Numbered from the stretch's first letter, positions 15,672 to 24,718 are shown. The stretch is DNA of 32,155 nucleotides from a gamma proteobacterium L18 (GCA_000497835.1 KI547171.1:95834-127988); one strand, 5' to 3'. Notes: generated by a model not told the origin, from the letters alone. Made by a program: numbers and translations.

Positions 15672-16955
15672 ATGATCAAGACAATTGTGTTCCTGACCCC
15701 CCACTACCTGAATTTCGCATCCGAGACGGCGTTGCAGACCCTGGGCCGTGATTATCGAACCGTGCTGATCGCCTACCACGCCGATGTGCTGCCTGCCGCG
15801 CTGGAGCGCAATGTCGCCAAGGTCGCGCGAGTGGACGCCGATCCGCATCGCAACATTCGTCCGTTGCTGGACGAAGCACAGTGCCACACCATCGTCAGCG
15901 ACGAATTGCGGGCGGTAGGGGGGGACACTTCGGCGGTGCGCATCTTCTGTCAGGAAGAATGCCACGTTCAACTGGCGGCTCAGTTGCGCGAAGCGTTCGG
16001 GTTGGAGGGCGACACCCAGGCCATCGTCGCCAACTTCCGTGACAAGGTCCTGATGAAGCACGCGGTCAGCCGGCACGGCATACGTGTGCCGGATTTCGTC
16101 CCCCTCGACCAGGCACGGCTGGCCAAGGAACCGCAAGCGTATTACCGCGAGCTGACAGAGCGCCTGGGCCTGCCCCTGGTGCTCAAGCCGGTCAACGCCG
16201 CAGGCAGCTTCGAGGTGTCGATCATTGGCAACGAGGCCGACTTCACCAAGGCACGTGAACAGGTGATGGCGTCACCTTTCCATTTCGATTACGAGGTGGA
16301 CGAGTTCATCGACGGCACCATGTTCCAGTGTGACTCGTTCGTGGTGGACGGCGAGATCCGCTACTGCGGAGTACTGGAGCTGGGCTGCACCAACTTCGAT
16401 TTTGTTCAGGGCAAACCGTTGAGCGTCATTCCGGTGGCCGACCCCGCGCTCAAGGCCACATTGGAAGCGTTCAACCGCGATGTGATCGCCGCACTGAACT
16501 TCCGCAACGGCTCCACCCACCATGAAGTGTTCGTGGACCGCCGGCGGGGCTACCCGGTATTTCTGGAAATAGCCGCGCGGGTGCCAGGGGGCATTGGCGT
16601 GCCGTACCATGAGAAAAACAGCGACATCAACCTGATCGATGCCAACCTCTACCTGGTGGCAGGGGCCGCGGCGCTCGAACAGATCAGGCCCCATGAGAAG
16701 AACAATGTGGTATCGGCACTGCTGCCTTTGCGCAAAGGCCGTATCACCCAGCTCAACGAGCCCCCTATCGCCAGTGCCTACAGCATCGACTGGAAGGTGG
16801 CGCCGGGCATGCTGGTGGACTCCCGATCACTGGCTGACACGGCCGGTATCCTGACCTTCTACAACGATGACCCGAGCGTGCTGCGCGCTGACTTCGACGC
16901 CTTGCAGCGCTACGTGCCGACCCAGGTGGAGATCCTCGAACCGCTCAGCGCTTGA
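15672..16955 (+). CDS. ATP-grasp ligase (first of two)
   Basis: A 427-aa ATP-grasp protein, likely an amino-acid or peptide ligase working through an acyl-phosphate. The pre-ATP-grasp domain (about 1-110) is followed by FRDKVLMKHAVSRHGIRVPD, LPLVLKPVNAAGS (ATP-binding lysine in VLKP), the YEVDEFIDGTMF region, and the metal-site segment VFLEIAARVPGGIGVPYHEK near residue 300. The layout resembles carnosine-synthase or BacD-like ligases. It starts 9 bp after the dioxygenase stop. A second ATP-grasp gene lies at 22129, so two ligation steps, or one ligation plus one protecting-group addition, are plausible. Confidence 0.86.
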   Translation: MIKTIVFLTPHYLNFASETALQTLGRDYRTVLIAYHADVLPAALERNVAKVARVDADPHRNIRPLLDEAQCHTIVSDELRAVGGDTSAVRIFCQEECHVQLAAQLREAFGLEGDTQAIVANFRDKVLMKHAVSRHGIRVPDFVPLDQARLAKEPQAYYRELTERLGLPLVLKPVNAAGSFEVSIIGNEADFTKAREQVMASPFHFDYEVDEFIDGTMFQCDSFVVDGEIRYCGVLELGCTNFDFVQGKPLSVIPVADPALKATLEAFNRDVIAALNFRNGSTHHEVFVDRRRGYPVFLEIAARVPGGIGVPYHEKNSDINLIDANLYLVAGAAALEQIRPHEKNNVVSALLPLRKGRITQLNEPPIASAYSIDWKVAPGMLVDSRSLADTAGILTFYNDDPSVLRADFDALQRYVPTQVEILEPLSA

Positions 16956-17006
16956 GGCCTGGCCGCCATGGTGGCGGGCAGGGGCGATGTGTTCCAAGGA
17001 GCAGTC

Positions 17007-17954
17007 ATGAAGACAGGCATCATCGGCGGCATCAGCATGGCAGTTTATTGCGTCTCGACTGCGCTCTCGGCAGTCTGGGTGATGGTATCGTTCACCCGCA
17101 TCAGCGGCGCGGCGTTGACGTTCATTACCTTTTTGATGGCGTGGGGCGTTTTTTTCCTGGTGCATGCCGTGCGCAGTCACGACCCATTGCGCTTGCTCAG
17201 GGAACAGTGGCGTGGAGTGATGGTGCTCAACGTCCTGACGCTGTTCAGCTGGTGGCTGATGTTCATGGCCTTGCAACGCATCGAGGCGTCGGTGGAGTCA
17301 GCCATTTACCAGGGCTGGATGCCGCTGGTAGTGGTGCTGTGCGAACGGCTCGCGGTGCGCACCTCGGTGAGCCGCTATCGTTGGCTGGGTGCACTGATGA
17401 TTCTGCTGTCGTTGCTGGCGCTGGTGGTGATGCGCCTGGCCCTGGGGGCCACGGCCCAGGTCAGCCAGGTGCATCTGTACGAAGGCATCGCGCTGGCCAC
17501 TGTCGCCGGGATCACGGGCGGTATCTACGTGTTCTGTTCCGGCCAGTTGAACCGTACAGGGCGCTACAGCGCCATGGACATCCTGAGTGTACGGTTCTTC
17601 TTGCTGTTGCTGGTCACCGGTTGGGTGGGCAGGGAAAACCTGCAGCAACTGTTCACGCTCGACACGACGATGCTGGTCCAACTGGTGGAACTTGCCTTCG
17701 TCAGCGTGCTGGTGCCGGTATTCAGCCTGCAGTTTGCGATCCAGCAATTGGGTGGCGGCCGTGTGTCGATTCTTACCCCTTGCGTGCCCGTTATCGCCCT
17801 GGCGGCGGAGTTCCTCCTGGCCACCTGGCACAGCCCCTGGGTGCCGTTGCTCGTCACGGTGGTGTGCCTGGCGGTGGTGCTTTCCAACCTGTGGTTTTCG
17901 CGCAGTGTGCGCCTGGTTTCACCCGGCGCCTTGCCGGTGGCCCTGTCCAAATAG
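17007..17954 (+). CDS. EamA/DMT-family exporter
   Basis: A 315-aa integral membrane protein with about 10 hydrophobic segments and the two-EamA-repeat layout of drug/metabolite transporters. Examples are the FITFLMAWGVFFLVHA segment and the short cytoplasmic link to WLGALMILLSLLALVVM. The ATG at 17007 is chosen because AAGGAG precedes it; the earlier ATG at 16968 has no good site. It lies inside the biosynthetic operon, 51 bp after the ATP-grasp stop, so export of the product or a precursor amino acid is inferred. Confidence 0.83.
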   Translation: MKTGIIGGISMAVYCVSTALSAVWVMVSFTRISGAALTFITFLMAWGVFFLVHAVRSHDPLRLLREQWRGVMVLNVLTLFSWWLMFMALQRIEASVESAIYQGWMPLVVVLCERLAVRTSVSRYRWLGALMILLSLLALVVMRLALGATAQVSQVHLYEGIALATVAGITGGIYVFCSGQLNRTGRYSAMDILSVRFFLLLLVTGWVGRENLQQLFTLDTTMLVQLVELAFVSVLVPVFSLQFAIQQLGGGRVSILTPCVPVIALAAEFLLATWHSPWVPLLVTVVCLAVVLSNLWFSRSVRLVSPGALPVALSK

Positions 17955-17977
17955 CCAACTGATTGCCGGAGCATCCC

Positions 17978-19216
17978 ATGACATCTTCTTTGGCCTTGGC
18001 CCAAGGGGCGGTAACTGCCTGCCCGACTGACAGCAGCGTGCTGATGCGCGCACTGGATATCGCTCGTGTCCTGATCGGTTTTGCGTCCGTGAGTGACCGC
18101 AGCAACCTGGACCTGATCGAGTGGGTTCGCCAGTACCTGGAGGGGTTGGGTGTGAGCGCCCAGGTGCTGCCTGCCGCGTGTGGCCACAAGGCCAACCTGT
18201 TTGCCAGCCTTGGGGCGGTTCGCCCTGGCGGCATCATTCTGTCCGGGCACACCGACGTCGTCCCTGTGGAGGGCCAGGCCTGGGCACAGGACCCTTTCAC
18301 GGCCCGGCTGGACGGTGCGCGGCTGTATGGTCGCGGTAGCTGCGACATGAAAGGCTTCATCGCGGTGGTACTGGCCATGGTTCCGGAGCTGATGGCCTCG
18401 ACCCGGCAGAGTTTCCACCTGGCGCTGTCCTATGATGAGGAGGTGGGCGCCCACGGTGCACAGGCATTGGTCCCTTTCATCACGCAGGCAGGGCTGGCAC
18501 CGGCCGGGTGCATTGTCGGTGAGCCCACCTCGATGGGGTTGGTGATCGGCCACAAGGGGCGCCACGAAATCAGCTGCTGCGTGCGTGGCAAGGCGGCTCA
18601 TTCTTCCGTGCCCAGCGAAGGCGTCAACGCCATTGACGTTGCCGCGCGGGTCCAGGTGCAACTTCAGCATATGGCCCAGCGCCTGGCCCAGGGCCCCCTG
18701 GATCGCGGTTTCGACGTTCCCTACACAACGGTCCAGGTGTGCAAGGTGAGGGGCGGGGTGGCGGGCAACGTCATTCCCGGCCAGTGCAGCTTTGACTTCG
18801 AGATCCGCTACCTGCCGGGCTGCGATGCCGAGCAATTGCTGGCACAGGTCAAGGCGTCTGCCGGCCAGGCGTTGTCGGCAGGAACGCCGGAGCATGCGGC
18901 GGGCGCCGCCATCGAGTTTTCCCACACGTTGCATACGCCAGGGCTGGACGAGCATGCCAACCAGTCTTTTGCCCATTGGCTGCGACAGGCGTGTGCCCTG
19001 ACCGAGGGTGCGCAGCGGGTGGCCTACAGCACCGAGGCCGGGTTGTTTCAGGCGGCAGGGATACCCACGGTGGTGTGCGGCCCGGGCAGCATCCGGCAGG
19101 CGCACAAGGCCGACGAATACGTGGAAGTGGCGCAACTGCAAGCGTGCGCCCAGTTACTGCGCCGCCTGGGCTGCTACGAGACGTCGCCGCCGACGGCACG
19201 CGGGGGTGACCAATGA
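17978..19216 (+). CDS. M20-family amidohydrolase (acetylornithine deacetylase/ArgE-like)
   Basis: A 412-aa dizinc M20 hydrolase. Metal and catalytic residues are in order: H91 and D93 (SGHTDVVP), bridging D123 (GSCDMKG), E154 general base with E155 (YDEEVG), E182 (GEPTSMG) and a late His in RQAHKADEY. The dimerisation domain lies between about 190 and 305. The ATG at 17978 follows CGGAG; an upstream in-frame ATG at 17963 is less well placed. In this operon it could remove an N-acyl or gamma-glutamyl protecting group or cleave a peptide intermediate, rather than serve arginine synthesis; that role is inference. Confidence 0.88.
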   Translation: MTSSLALAQGAVTACPTDSSVLMRALDIARVLIGFASVSDRSNLDLIEWVRQYLEGLGVSAQVLPAACGHKANLFASLGAVRPGGIILSGHTDVVPVEGQAWAQDPFTARLDGARLYGRGSCDMKGFIAVVLAMVPELMASTRQSFHLALSYDEEVGAHGAQALVPFITQAGLAPAGCIVGEPTSMGLVIGHKGRHEISCCVRGKAAHSSVPSEGVNAIDVAARVQVQLQHMAQRLAQGPLDRGFDVPYTTVQVCKVRGGVAGNVIPGQCSFDFEIRYLPGCDAEQLLAQVKASAGQALSAGTPEHAAGAAIEFSHTLHTPGLDEHANQSFAHWLRQACALTEGAQRVAYSTEAGLFQAAGIPTVVCGPGSIRQAHKADEYVEVAQLQACAQLLRRLGCYETSPPTARGGDQ

Positions 19217-20511
19217 GTGCACTGGCCCGCTGTGAACGGGCCAGGCTGCTGGTAGCGGTCAGCGTCGGTGCTGCCCTGGAATGGTTCGACTTCACCCTGT
19301 TCGCCATCTTTGCCCTGCAGATCGCGGCCGCCTTCTTTCCTGCCAGCGACCCGTTGATGTCGTTGGTGGCCTCTTACCTGACGCTGGGCGTGGGCTTCGT
19401 CGCGCGTCCACTGGGGGCCTTGCTGATGGGCCGCTATGCCGACCGTCGCGGGCGCAAGGCGGCGCTGACGCTGTCGATCATGCTGATGGGGGCCGGCACA
19501 CTGATCATCGCCGTGTGTCCCACCTACGCAGTGATCGGCTGGTTGGCACCCTTGAGCGTCATTGTTGCGCGGGTACTGCAAGGCGTTGCCGCGGGTGGTG
19601 AAATCGGCGGGGCGCTGGCGTATCTGGTGGAGACGGCGCCCGCGCACCGGCGTGGTCTGTTCGCCTCCAGCCAGCAGGTGGCGCAAGCCGCATCGTTCCT
19701 GTTGTGCGGCCTGAGTGCCAGCCTGTTGTCGCGCGTTCTGAGTCCCGCCCAACTGGATGATTGGGGTTGGCGGCTGCCCTACCTGTTCGGCCTGCTGGTG
19801 GTGGTGGCGGGGCTGAAGATTCGTCGCGGCCTGGAGGAAAGCGAGCCCCTGCGCCGTTATCTTGAGGGCCAGGCAACTGCGGGCGGCCGCACCCGCCTGC
19901 GCCAGCATGTGCCTGCACTGGTCGCAGGCGTGTTGATGGTTGCCCTGTGGACCGTGGCCACGCAGTTGATCAACTTCATGCCCACGTATGCCTCGATGGT
20001 GCTCGGCCTGCCCCGGGACGAGGCTTACCTGGGGCTGGTGCTGGTGGGGTTGATTACCTTGCTGTGCCCTTTGGCAGCCGGGTTGTCAGACCGGGTCGGC
20101 CGCCATGTGGTGATGCTGGTCGGCGCCCTGGGCATTGCCTTGTGCGCCTACCCTGCGTTCACCTGGCTGAATCGCGGGCCCGGCGTTCAAGCCTTGGTCA
20201 GCGTGCAATGCGGCTTGGCAGTGCTGATGGTGCTGTACACCGGGCCTGCGGCGGCAGCGCTGGCGGAGCTGTTTCCGGTTCATGTCCGGGCGCTGGGGGT
20301 ATCCCTGGCATACGCCCTGGCGGTGACGCTGTTCGGCAGTTCCACGCCCACGTTGATCACCCTGGTCTACCGCCAGACCGGCAACACCCTGGCAGCTGCC
20401 CTGTGGCTGTGCGCGACGGCGTGCCTGAGCGCAGTGCCGCTGGCCTGGATGTGCCTGCGCAATGCGCGCGCCGGCGCAACGATGAGGGGAATAACGGAGG
20501 ACGCCGTGTGA
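19213..20511 (+). CDS. MFS transporter, metabolite:H+ symporter (MHS) type
   Basis: A 432-aa, 12-helix transporter. The N-terminal ALEWFDFTLFA and the loop GRYADRRGRKAAL are typical of the MHS subfamily (citrate, proline/betaine and shikimate symporters); RVLQGVAAGGEIGGA and LSDRVGRH support this. The ATGA overlap with the M20 gene shows translational coupling. MHS members usually import, so this could bring in a precursor or recapture product, in contrast to the export-type EamA and second MFS genes. Substrate unknown. Confidence 0.85.
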   Translation: MSALARCERARLLVAVSVGAALEWFDFTLFAIFALQIAAAFFPASDPLMSLVASYLTLGVGFVARPLGALLMGRYADRRGRKAALTLSIMLMGAGTLIIAVCPTYAVIGWLAPLSVIVARVLQGVAAGGEIGGALAYLVETAPAHRRGLFASSQQVAQAASFLLCGLSASLLSRVLSPAQLDDWGWRLPYLFGLLVVVAGLKIRRGLEESEPLRRYLEGQATAGGRTRLRQHVPALVAGVLMVALWTVATQLINFMPTYASMVLGLPRDEAYLGLVLVGLITLLCPLAAGLSDRVGRHVVMLVGALGIALCAYPAFTWLNRGPGVQALVSVQCGLAVLMVLYTGPAAAALAELFPVHVRALGVSLAYALAVTLFGSSTPTLITLVYRQTGNTLAAALWLCATACLSAVPLAWMCLRNARAGATMRGITEDAV

Positions 20512-21113
20512 ACGGACCCATTGTTTTACTGGATGTAGGCAACGTGCTGTTCCATTACGAACCTGCCGCGCGCCTCGAGGCGCTGGGGCACTTCACCGGG
20601 CTTGGCCCCGCCCAGGTCGAGGCCGCGCTGGATGAGAGCAGGCTGGTGGCACGCCTGGACCAGGGCACCGCCACGCAAGAAGACCTGGTGGCCTTTATTG
20701 GCGCACTGGCAGGCAAGACGGTGACCGCCGCCGAATGCTGGCATTTCTGGTTCAAGGTGTTCACGCCCAACGTCGGTCTGTTGAACCAATTGCCGGCCCT
20801 GGCACAGACCTTTCGCCTGGGGGTGCTGAGCAACAATCCAAGCGCACTGCGTGGGCTGCTGGAGTCTCGCCTGGGCTTGCAGACGGTGTTCCTGTCCGGT
20901 GAACTGGGCGTCACCAAGCCGTTGCCTGGCATTTTCGAGGCGGTCGAGCAACGCCTGGGGCTGACGGGAGATGCCATCTGCCTGGTGGATGATAGCGCCT
21001 CTAATCTCGAAGCGGCCGCAGCTCGCGGCTGGCGCACCCTGCACTATGCCTGCGAGCCTGGTACGCCGGGCATGGCCTTGGCTCCACGCCTGCTCGAGGT
21101 GACGGGATGCTGA
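20508..21113 (+). CDS. HAD-superfamily phosphatase (YihX-like)
   Basis: A 201-aa haloacid-dehalogenase-like hydrolase. Motif I is LLDVGNVLF with nucleophile D9; the second Asp is Gly, as in YihX-type DLGNV proteins. Motif II is LSNN (S108), motif III K137 in GVTKPLPG, and motif IV VDDSASN (D161/D162). It starts with GTG at 20508, overlapping the MFS stop (GTGTGA), and its stop overlaps the next start. It is placed directly before an APH-type kinase, so the pair may remove and add a phosphate on the product or a precursor. Loss of the second Asp could alter or weaken phosphatase activity. Confidence 0.84.
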   Translation: MNGPIVLLDVGNVLFHYEPAARLEALGHFTGLGPAQVEAALDESRLVARLDQGTATQEDLVAFIGALAGKTVTAAECWHFWFKVFTPNVGLLNQLPALAQTFRLGVLSNNPSALRGLLESRLGLQTVFLSGELGVTKPLPGIFEAVEQRLGLTGDAICLVDDSASNLEAAAARGWRTLHYACEPGTPGMALAPRLLEVTGC

Positions 21114-22111
21114 CGGCACTGGTCGATGATTGGCAGCCGGTACTGGCCGAGCAGTGGGGCGTGGCGGGCGAACCGGTGGCGTGGCGTACTGTCGAGAATC
21201 CGCTTTCCATTTGTCGCTTCATGCACTGGGGCGGGCATTCGTTCGTGGTCAAGCAGCCTACGGCCCATGCCTTGCTGTACGCGCCGCACCACTTGGGGGC
21301 GCTGGAAACAGCGTTCTATCAGCACTTGCCTGAGGGCGTGTCGTTGGCGCGCAGTGTTCCGGTGCCGCGCTTCGCGGCTTTCGACCCGGACGAGGGCAAC
21401 TACACGCTGGTGCTCGATGACGCTGGGCCGGGCCGCTACGCGCCCGACAGGCAGTTGCCCCCCGATCGTCTGCAACTGCAGCAGATGGTACAGGCACTGG
21501 CGGCGGTGCAGGGGGCCTTCCATGGCCATACGGATTTCCTCAACCAGCGCAGTGTCGAGACGTTCTCACTGGAAGACTTCGAGAACCGATGGCGCCAGCC
21601 CATCCTGGATTACCTGCCGACCTTCCAGCAGGCGTTGGGTGAGCGCTTGACGAACGCGCAACACCGTTTCGTCGAACGCCTGATCGACGGCTCGACGGCT
21701 CGAGTGGCGGTATTGGCGGAGCATGACTTCCCCCTCACCATCGTCCACAGCGACCCCAATCCCAGCAATTTCCTGCTGCCGGCCGACGGTGACAGCTCAC
21801 CCGTGCTGCTGGACTGGCAAAGCTGGCGGCCCGGGCCTGGGGTCCAGGACCTGTGCTTCCTGATGGGGCAGTTCCTGCCCCCGGCCTTGCGCGAGCGTTG
21901 GGAACCGCAGGTGCTGCGCGAATACGGTGACCTCATGGCCGCCCAAGGCCTGGGGCTTGCCCCGCAGGTGCTACGCGAGCACTACCGCGTGCTGCTGTGC
22001 AAGGCATTGATGATGCCCATCCTGCTGCACCGCTACCGCAACGCCCCCAATATCTGGTGGCCGCAGTTTTTCAACGCCCTGCAGGCATGCCTGCACTGGC
22101 AACCGCTTTGA
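21107..22111 (+). CDS. Aminoglycoside phosphotransferase (APH)-like kinase
   Basis: A 334-aa protein-kinase-like-fold phosphotransferase of the APH/choline-kinase group. The catalytic loop is H214-S-D216-P-N-P-S-N221 and the metal-binding DFG-equivalent is LLDW (D236); K49 in SFVVKQ is the probable ATP lysine. The gene overlaps the HAD gene by 7 bp. Within a biosynthetic operon such kinases phosphorylate a hydroxyl, either as self-resistance or as an activated or protected intermediate. Substrate unknown; clinical aminoglycoside resistance is not implied. Confidence 0.84.
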   Translation: MLTALVDDWQPVLAEQWGVAGEPVAWRTVENPLSICRFMHWGGHSFVVKQPTAHALLYAPHHLGALETAFYQHLPEGVSLARSVPVPRFAAFDPDEGNYTLVLDDAGPGRYAPDRQLPPDRLQLQQMVQALAAVQGAFHGHTDFLNQRSVETFSLEDFENRWRQPILDYLPTFQQALGERLTNAQHRFVERLIDGSTARVAVLAEHDFPLTIVHSDPNPSNFLLPADGDSSPVLLDWQSWRPGPGVQDLCFLMGQFLPPALRERWEPQVLREYGDLMAAQGLGLAPQVLREHYRVLLCKALMMPILLHRYRNAPNIWWPQFFNALQACLHWQPL

Positions 22112-22128
22112 CTGCCAAGGAGAGAACG

Positions 22129-23325
22129 ATGGCCGATTGGATCTGCCTGATAGGTAACTCGCTCAACAGCGCGACCGCTATCCAGGCGTTGGGGTACGCC
22201 TGCCACGCTGTTCTCGACACCCGCAAGGACGTGCCCGCGGCATTCGTGCAGCAAGTGGCGCTGATGGCCAGCGCCAGCTTGCAGGATGATGCGGCGATGG
22301 ACGCCGGTGTCGAGCGACTGATTCAACTGCAGGGCGTGCCACGCGCGTTCATCAGCCATACCGAGCATGGTTACCGACATGTGGCGCGCCTGTCGCAACG
22401 CTATGGGCTGCCCGCCAATTCGCCTCAGGCCCTGGCAGCCTCGCGTGACAAACCGGCCATGCGTGCCCTGCTCAATGACGATGCGCGGCAACGGGTCGAT
22501 TACGTGGCGGGGGACGCTCAGGCCATCTACGCGCAACTGAGTCAGCGGTCGATGCTGGACGTCATCATCAAACCGGCCGACGGCTGGGGGAGCCGCCTGG
22601 TCAACCACGTGCGCAGCGCAGCGCAACTGGCGGCGTGGTTGGAACATGATGGTCCGCAATGGCCACGCTGGATCGCTGAGGAGTACTTGCCGGGGCCTGA
22701 GTACAGCGTGGAAGTCATCTGCGCGCCGTCGGGCAACCTGTTGGTTGGCATCACCGAGAAGGTGACATCTGGCGCGCCCCATTATTATGAGACTGGCCAC
22801 CTGTTCCCGGCTCCGTCTGTTTCTGCGTCATTGGCTACCTTGATCTTCGAACGGGTCAGCCAGGCGCTGCAGCGCCTGGATATCCGCATGGGCGCCACCC
22901 ATACCGAGATACGGGTACACCCGCAACGGGGGCCGTTGCTGATCGAAACCCATATTCGCCCGGGCGGGGATTACATCAGCGAACTGATCAACTACGCCAC
23001 CGGGCAGGATATTTCCCGGTTGTCGATCGCCAGTGTGCTGGGGCTTGTCCTGCCTGGGCGGGTGGTCGCGTCGCGGGGCGCTGCGGTTTATTTTCTTACT
23101 CAGGAGCCTGGGTTTTGCAAGGCTGTCGAGGTGACAGGCGCCCTTCAGGAGGAGACTGTGAAAAAATGGCAACTGGACGTTGTGCCCGGCCAGTTGACGC
23201 AACTGACCACTGACTCCACCAACCGCGCTGGCTGCGTGTTGTGTGTGGCGGGTGATGCCCAGGACGCTTGGGCGCAGACCCAGGCGTGGGCGGGCCAGTG
23301 CCGCGTGGACTACGCCCGGCCATGA
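22129..23325 (+). CDS. ATP-grasp ligase (second of two; carnosine-synthase/BacD-like)
   Basis: A 398-aa ATP-grasp protein with ASRDKPAMRALLND at the central-domain entry, the ATP-binding lysine in DVIIKPADGWGS, WIAEEYLPGPEYSVEVI and the late metal-site segment LIETHIRPGGDYISELI. This arrangement resembles L-amino-acid ligases that make dipeptides. The ATG at 22129 follows AAGGAGA. The stop overlaps the following MFS gene (ATGA). The sequence differs clearly from the first ATP-grasp in the operon, so the two probably use different substrates. Confidence 0.87.
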   Translation: MADWICLIGNSLNSATAIQALGYACHAVLDTRKDVPAAFVQQVALMASASLQDDAAMDAGVERLIQLQGVPRAFISHTEHGYRHVARLSQRYGLPANSPQALAASRDKPAMRALLNDDARQRVDYVAGDAQAIYAQLSQRSMLDVIIKPADGWGSRLVNHVRSAAQLAAWLEHDGPQWPRWIAEEYLPGPEYSVEVICAPSGNLLVGITEKVTSGAPHYYETGHLFPAPSVSASLATLIFERVSQALQRLDIRMGATHTEIRVHPQRGPLLIETHIRPGGDYISELINYATGQDISRLSIASVLGLVLPGRVVASRGAAVYFLTQEPGFCKAVEVTGALQEETVKKWQLDVVPGQLTQLTTDSTNRAGCVLCVAGDAQDAWAQTQAWAGQCRVDYARP

Positions 23326-24575
23326 GAGTGAGCAACGCCCGGCGCATTATTGGGGCCAATGCCGTGTCCAATGTGGGCAATGGCATGGACTCGATTCTGA
23401 TCGCCAAGTTGCTGTACGACCAAAGCGGCTCGCTGACCCTGTTCGGTTCCGTGGTGGTGGTCGATTACGTGTTCAGTGCCCTGGGCAGCGCCTACCTCGG
23501 CCCTTGGGTCGACAGGCTGAACCCGCGCCGCCTGCTGGTCGCCAACGAGTTGGCAAGGGCGCTGTTGCTGGGCGGGGTTGCCCTGGTGGTGGCCTGCGCC
23601 TGGCCGTTGGCCTGGATGCTGCCATTGCTGTACGCCTTGAAGCTGGGGGCGCAGGTGTTTCAGGTGGCCATGTTTTCCCTGGTCTCCAGAAGTGTGGCGC
23701 CAGCACGCATGCTGGGTTACTCGTCAACCAATGCGTCGGTGTCCCAGGCCGCGTTGCTGCTGGGAACGGCGGCGGTCAGCGCGGCGTTGATGGTGGCGTC
23801 ACCGGTGGCGGTACTGGGCGCTGACGCGCTGACATTTCTGATCTCCGGCTGCTTGCTTCGCAGTGTGCGCGTGCACCACCAGGCGCTATCGGCAACGGCG
23901 CAGGCAAGCACCGCTTGGGGGCCATTTCTGCGGCGTATGGGGGACCGTCAGGGGCTGCTATGGCATATCGGCCTGTCGGCGTGCAATTCACTGGCAATTG
24001 CTTTGATCAACCTGACCTTGGCAGCCGTCGTCGCCCAGCGCTTCGCGGGCAACAGCTGGTACATGACGCTGTTCGACGGCGCTTTCGCCGCCGGGGCCAT
24101 GCTTGTAGTGTTCGTGGGCAGAACGCTTGCCGCCCAGCGCTGGGCCGCCTGGGTGGTGGCGGCTCAGGGGCTTGCACTGGCAGCCCTGGGGATATGCGAC
24201 CACGCGCTCGTCCTGACCGCGCTGTATGCAGCTGTGGGGGGCTGCAACGCGGCATCGGTGGTGTTTTTTACGAGCCAGTTGCAATTGCGTGGTGACTCGG
24301 ATGAAAAAGGACGCTTGTTTGCGTTGCGCAAGATGATCGTGGCCCTGCTGGCAGTGTTGTCGCTGCCAGCGCTGGTCAGCCTGTCGGCCTACCGCGTGTC
24401 GTGGGCCTTTTACGTCGGTGGTATGGTGATGGGGCTATTCGCCCTGTTGATGTGGGCCTTGTCACGCTCCACTGCCTATGGCGAATGCTTGTACCGGGAT
24501 GGCGTGGAGGCGCATCAACCCATCGCGTCACGAAGCGGCGACTTTCCTTCAGACACCCAAATACACGCTCAATGA
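23322..24575 (+). CDS. MFS exporter with C-terminus formed by an IS remnant
   Basis: A 417-aa major-facilitator protein with about 12 hydrophobic segments. It opens with [18 protein letters not shown] and has a [12 protein letters not shown] loop, resembling MFS_1/BacE- or EntS-like drug exporters. It is the last gene of the operon, coupled to the ATP-grasp gene by ATGA. The last 15-20 residues ([16 protein letters not shown]) are read antisense through the IS5 transposase remnant that begins near 24520, so the native C-terminal tail has been replaced. All membrane segments precede this point, so function may be retained. It is the probable product exporter or immunity pump. Confidence 0.83.
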   Translation: MRVSNARRIIGANAVSNVGNGMDSILIAKLLYDQSGSLTLFGSVVVVDYVFSALGSAYLGPWVDRLNPRRLLVANELARALLLGGVALVVACAWPLAWMLPLLYALKLGAQVFQVAMFSLVSRSVAPARMLGYSSTNASVSQAALLLGTAAVSAALMVASPVAVLGADALTFLISGCLLRSVRVHHQALSATAQASTAWGPFLRRMGDRQGLLWHIGLSACNSLAIALINLTLAAVVAQRFAGNSWYMTLFDGAFAAGAMLVVFVGRTLAAQRWAAWVVAAQGLALAALGICDHALVLTALYAAVGGCNAASVVFFTSQLQLRGDSDEKGRLFALRKMIVALLAVLSLPALVSLSAYRVSWAFYVGGMVMGLFALLMWALSRSTAYGECLYRDGVEAHQPIASRSGDFPSDTQIHAQ

Positions 24576-24718
24576 CGTTCCGCTCCCGGTATTTTGATGT
24601 CGCTGGCATTCCCACCCGAAAGAAGAAAATTCAACGCTACGCCATTGACGTCGCTCAACATGTGGATCTTGGTTGTCAGCCCACCGCGACTGCGCCCTAG
24701 CGCATGGTCTGCAGGCAT
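24520..24718 (-). mobile_element. Decayed IS5-family transposase fragment
   Basis: On the minus strand one frame (24718 to about 24596) reads [20 protein letters not shown], then [17 protein letters not shown], a classic IS5-group transposase segment. At about 24595 the reading jumps to another frame, [20 protein letters not shown], then FVTRW, which belongs near the C-terminus of the same transposase. The DDE-core part between them is deleted and both ends are missing; no terminal inverted repeats are seen. It is inactive. It overlaps the 3' end of the upstream MFS gene. Confidence 0.85.

Noticed and set aside
21107..22111. Clinical aminoglycoside-resistance gene
   Set aside because: Only the general APH fold motifs are present, and the operon context indicates a biosynthetic or immunity kinase.
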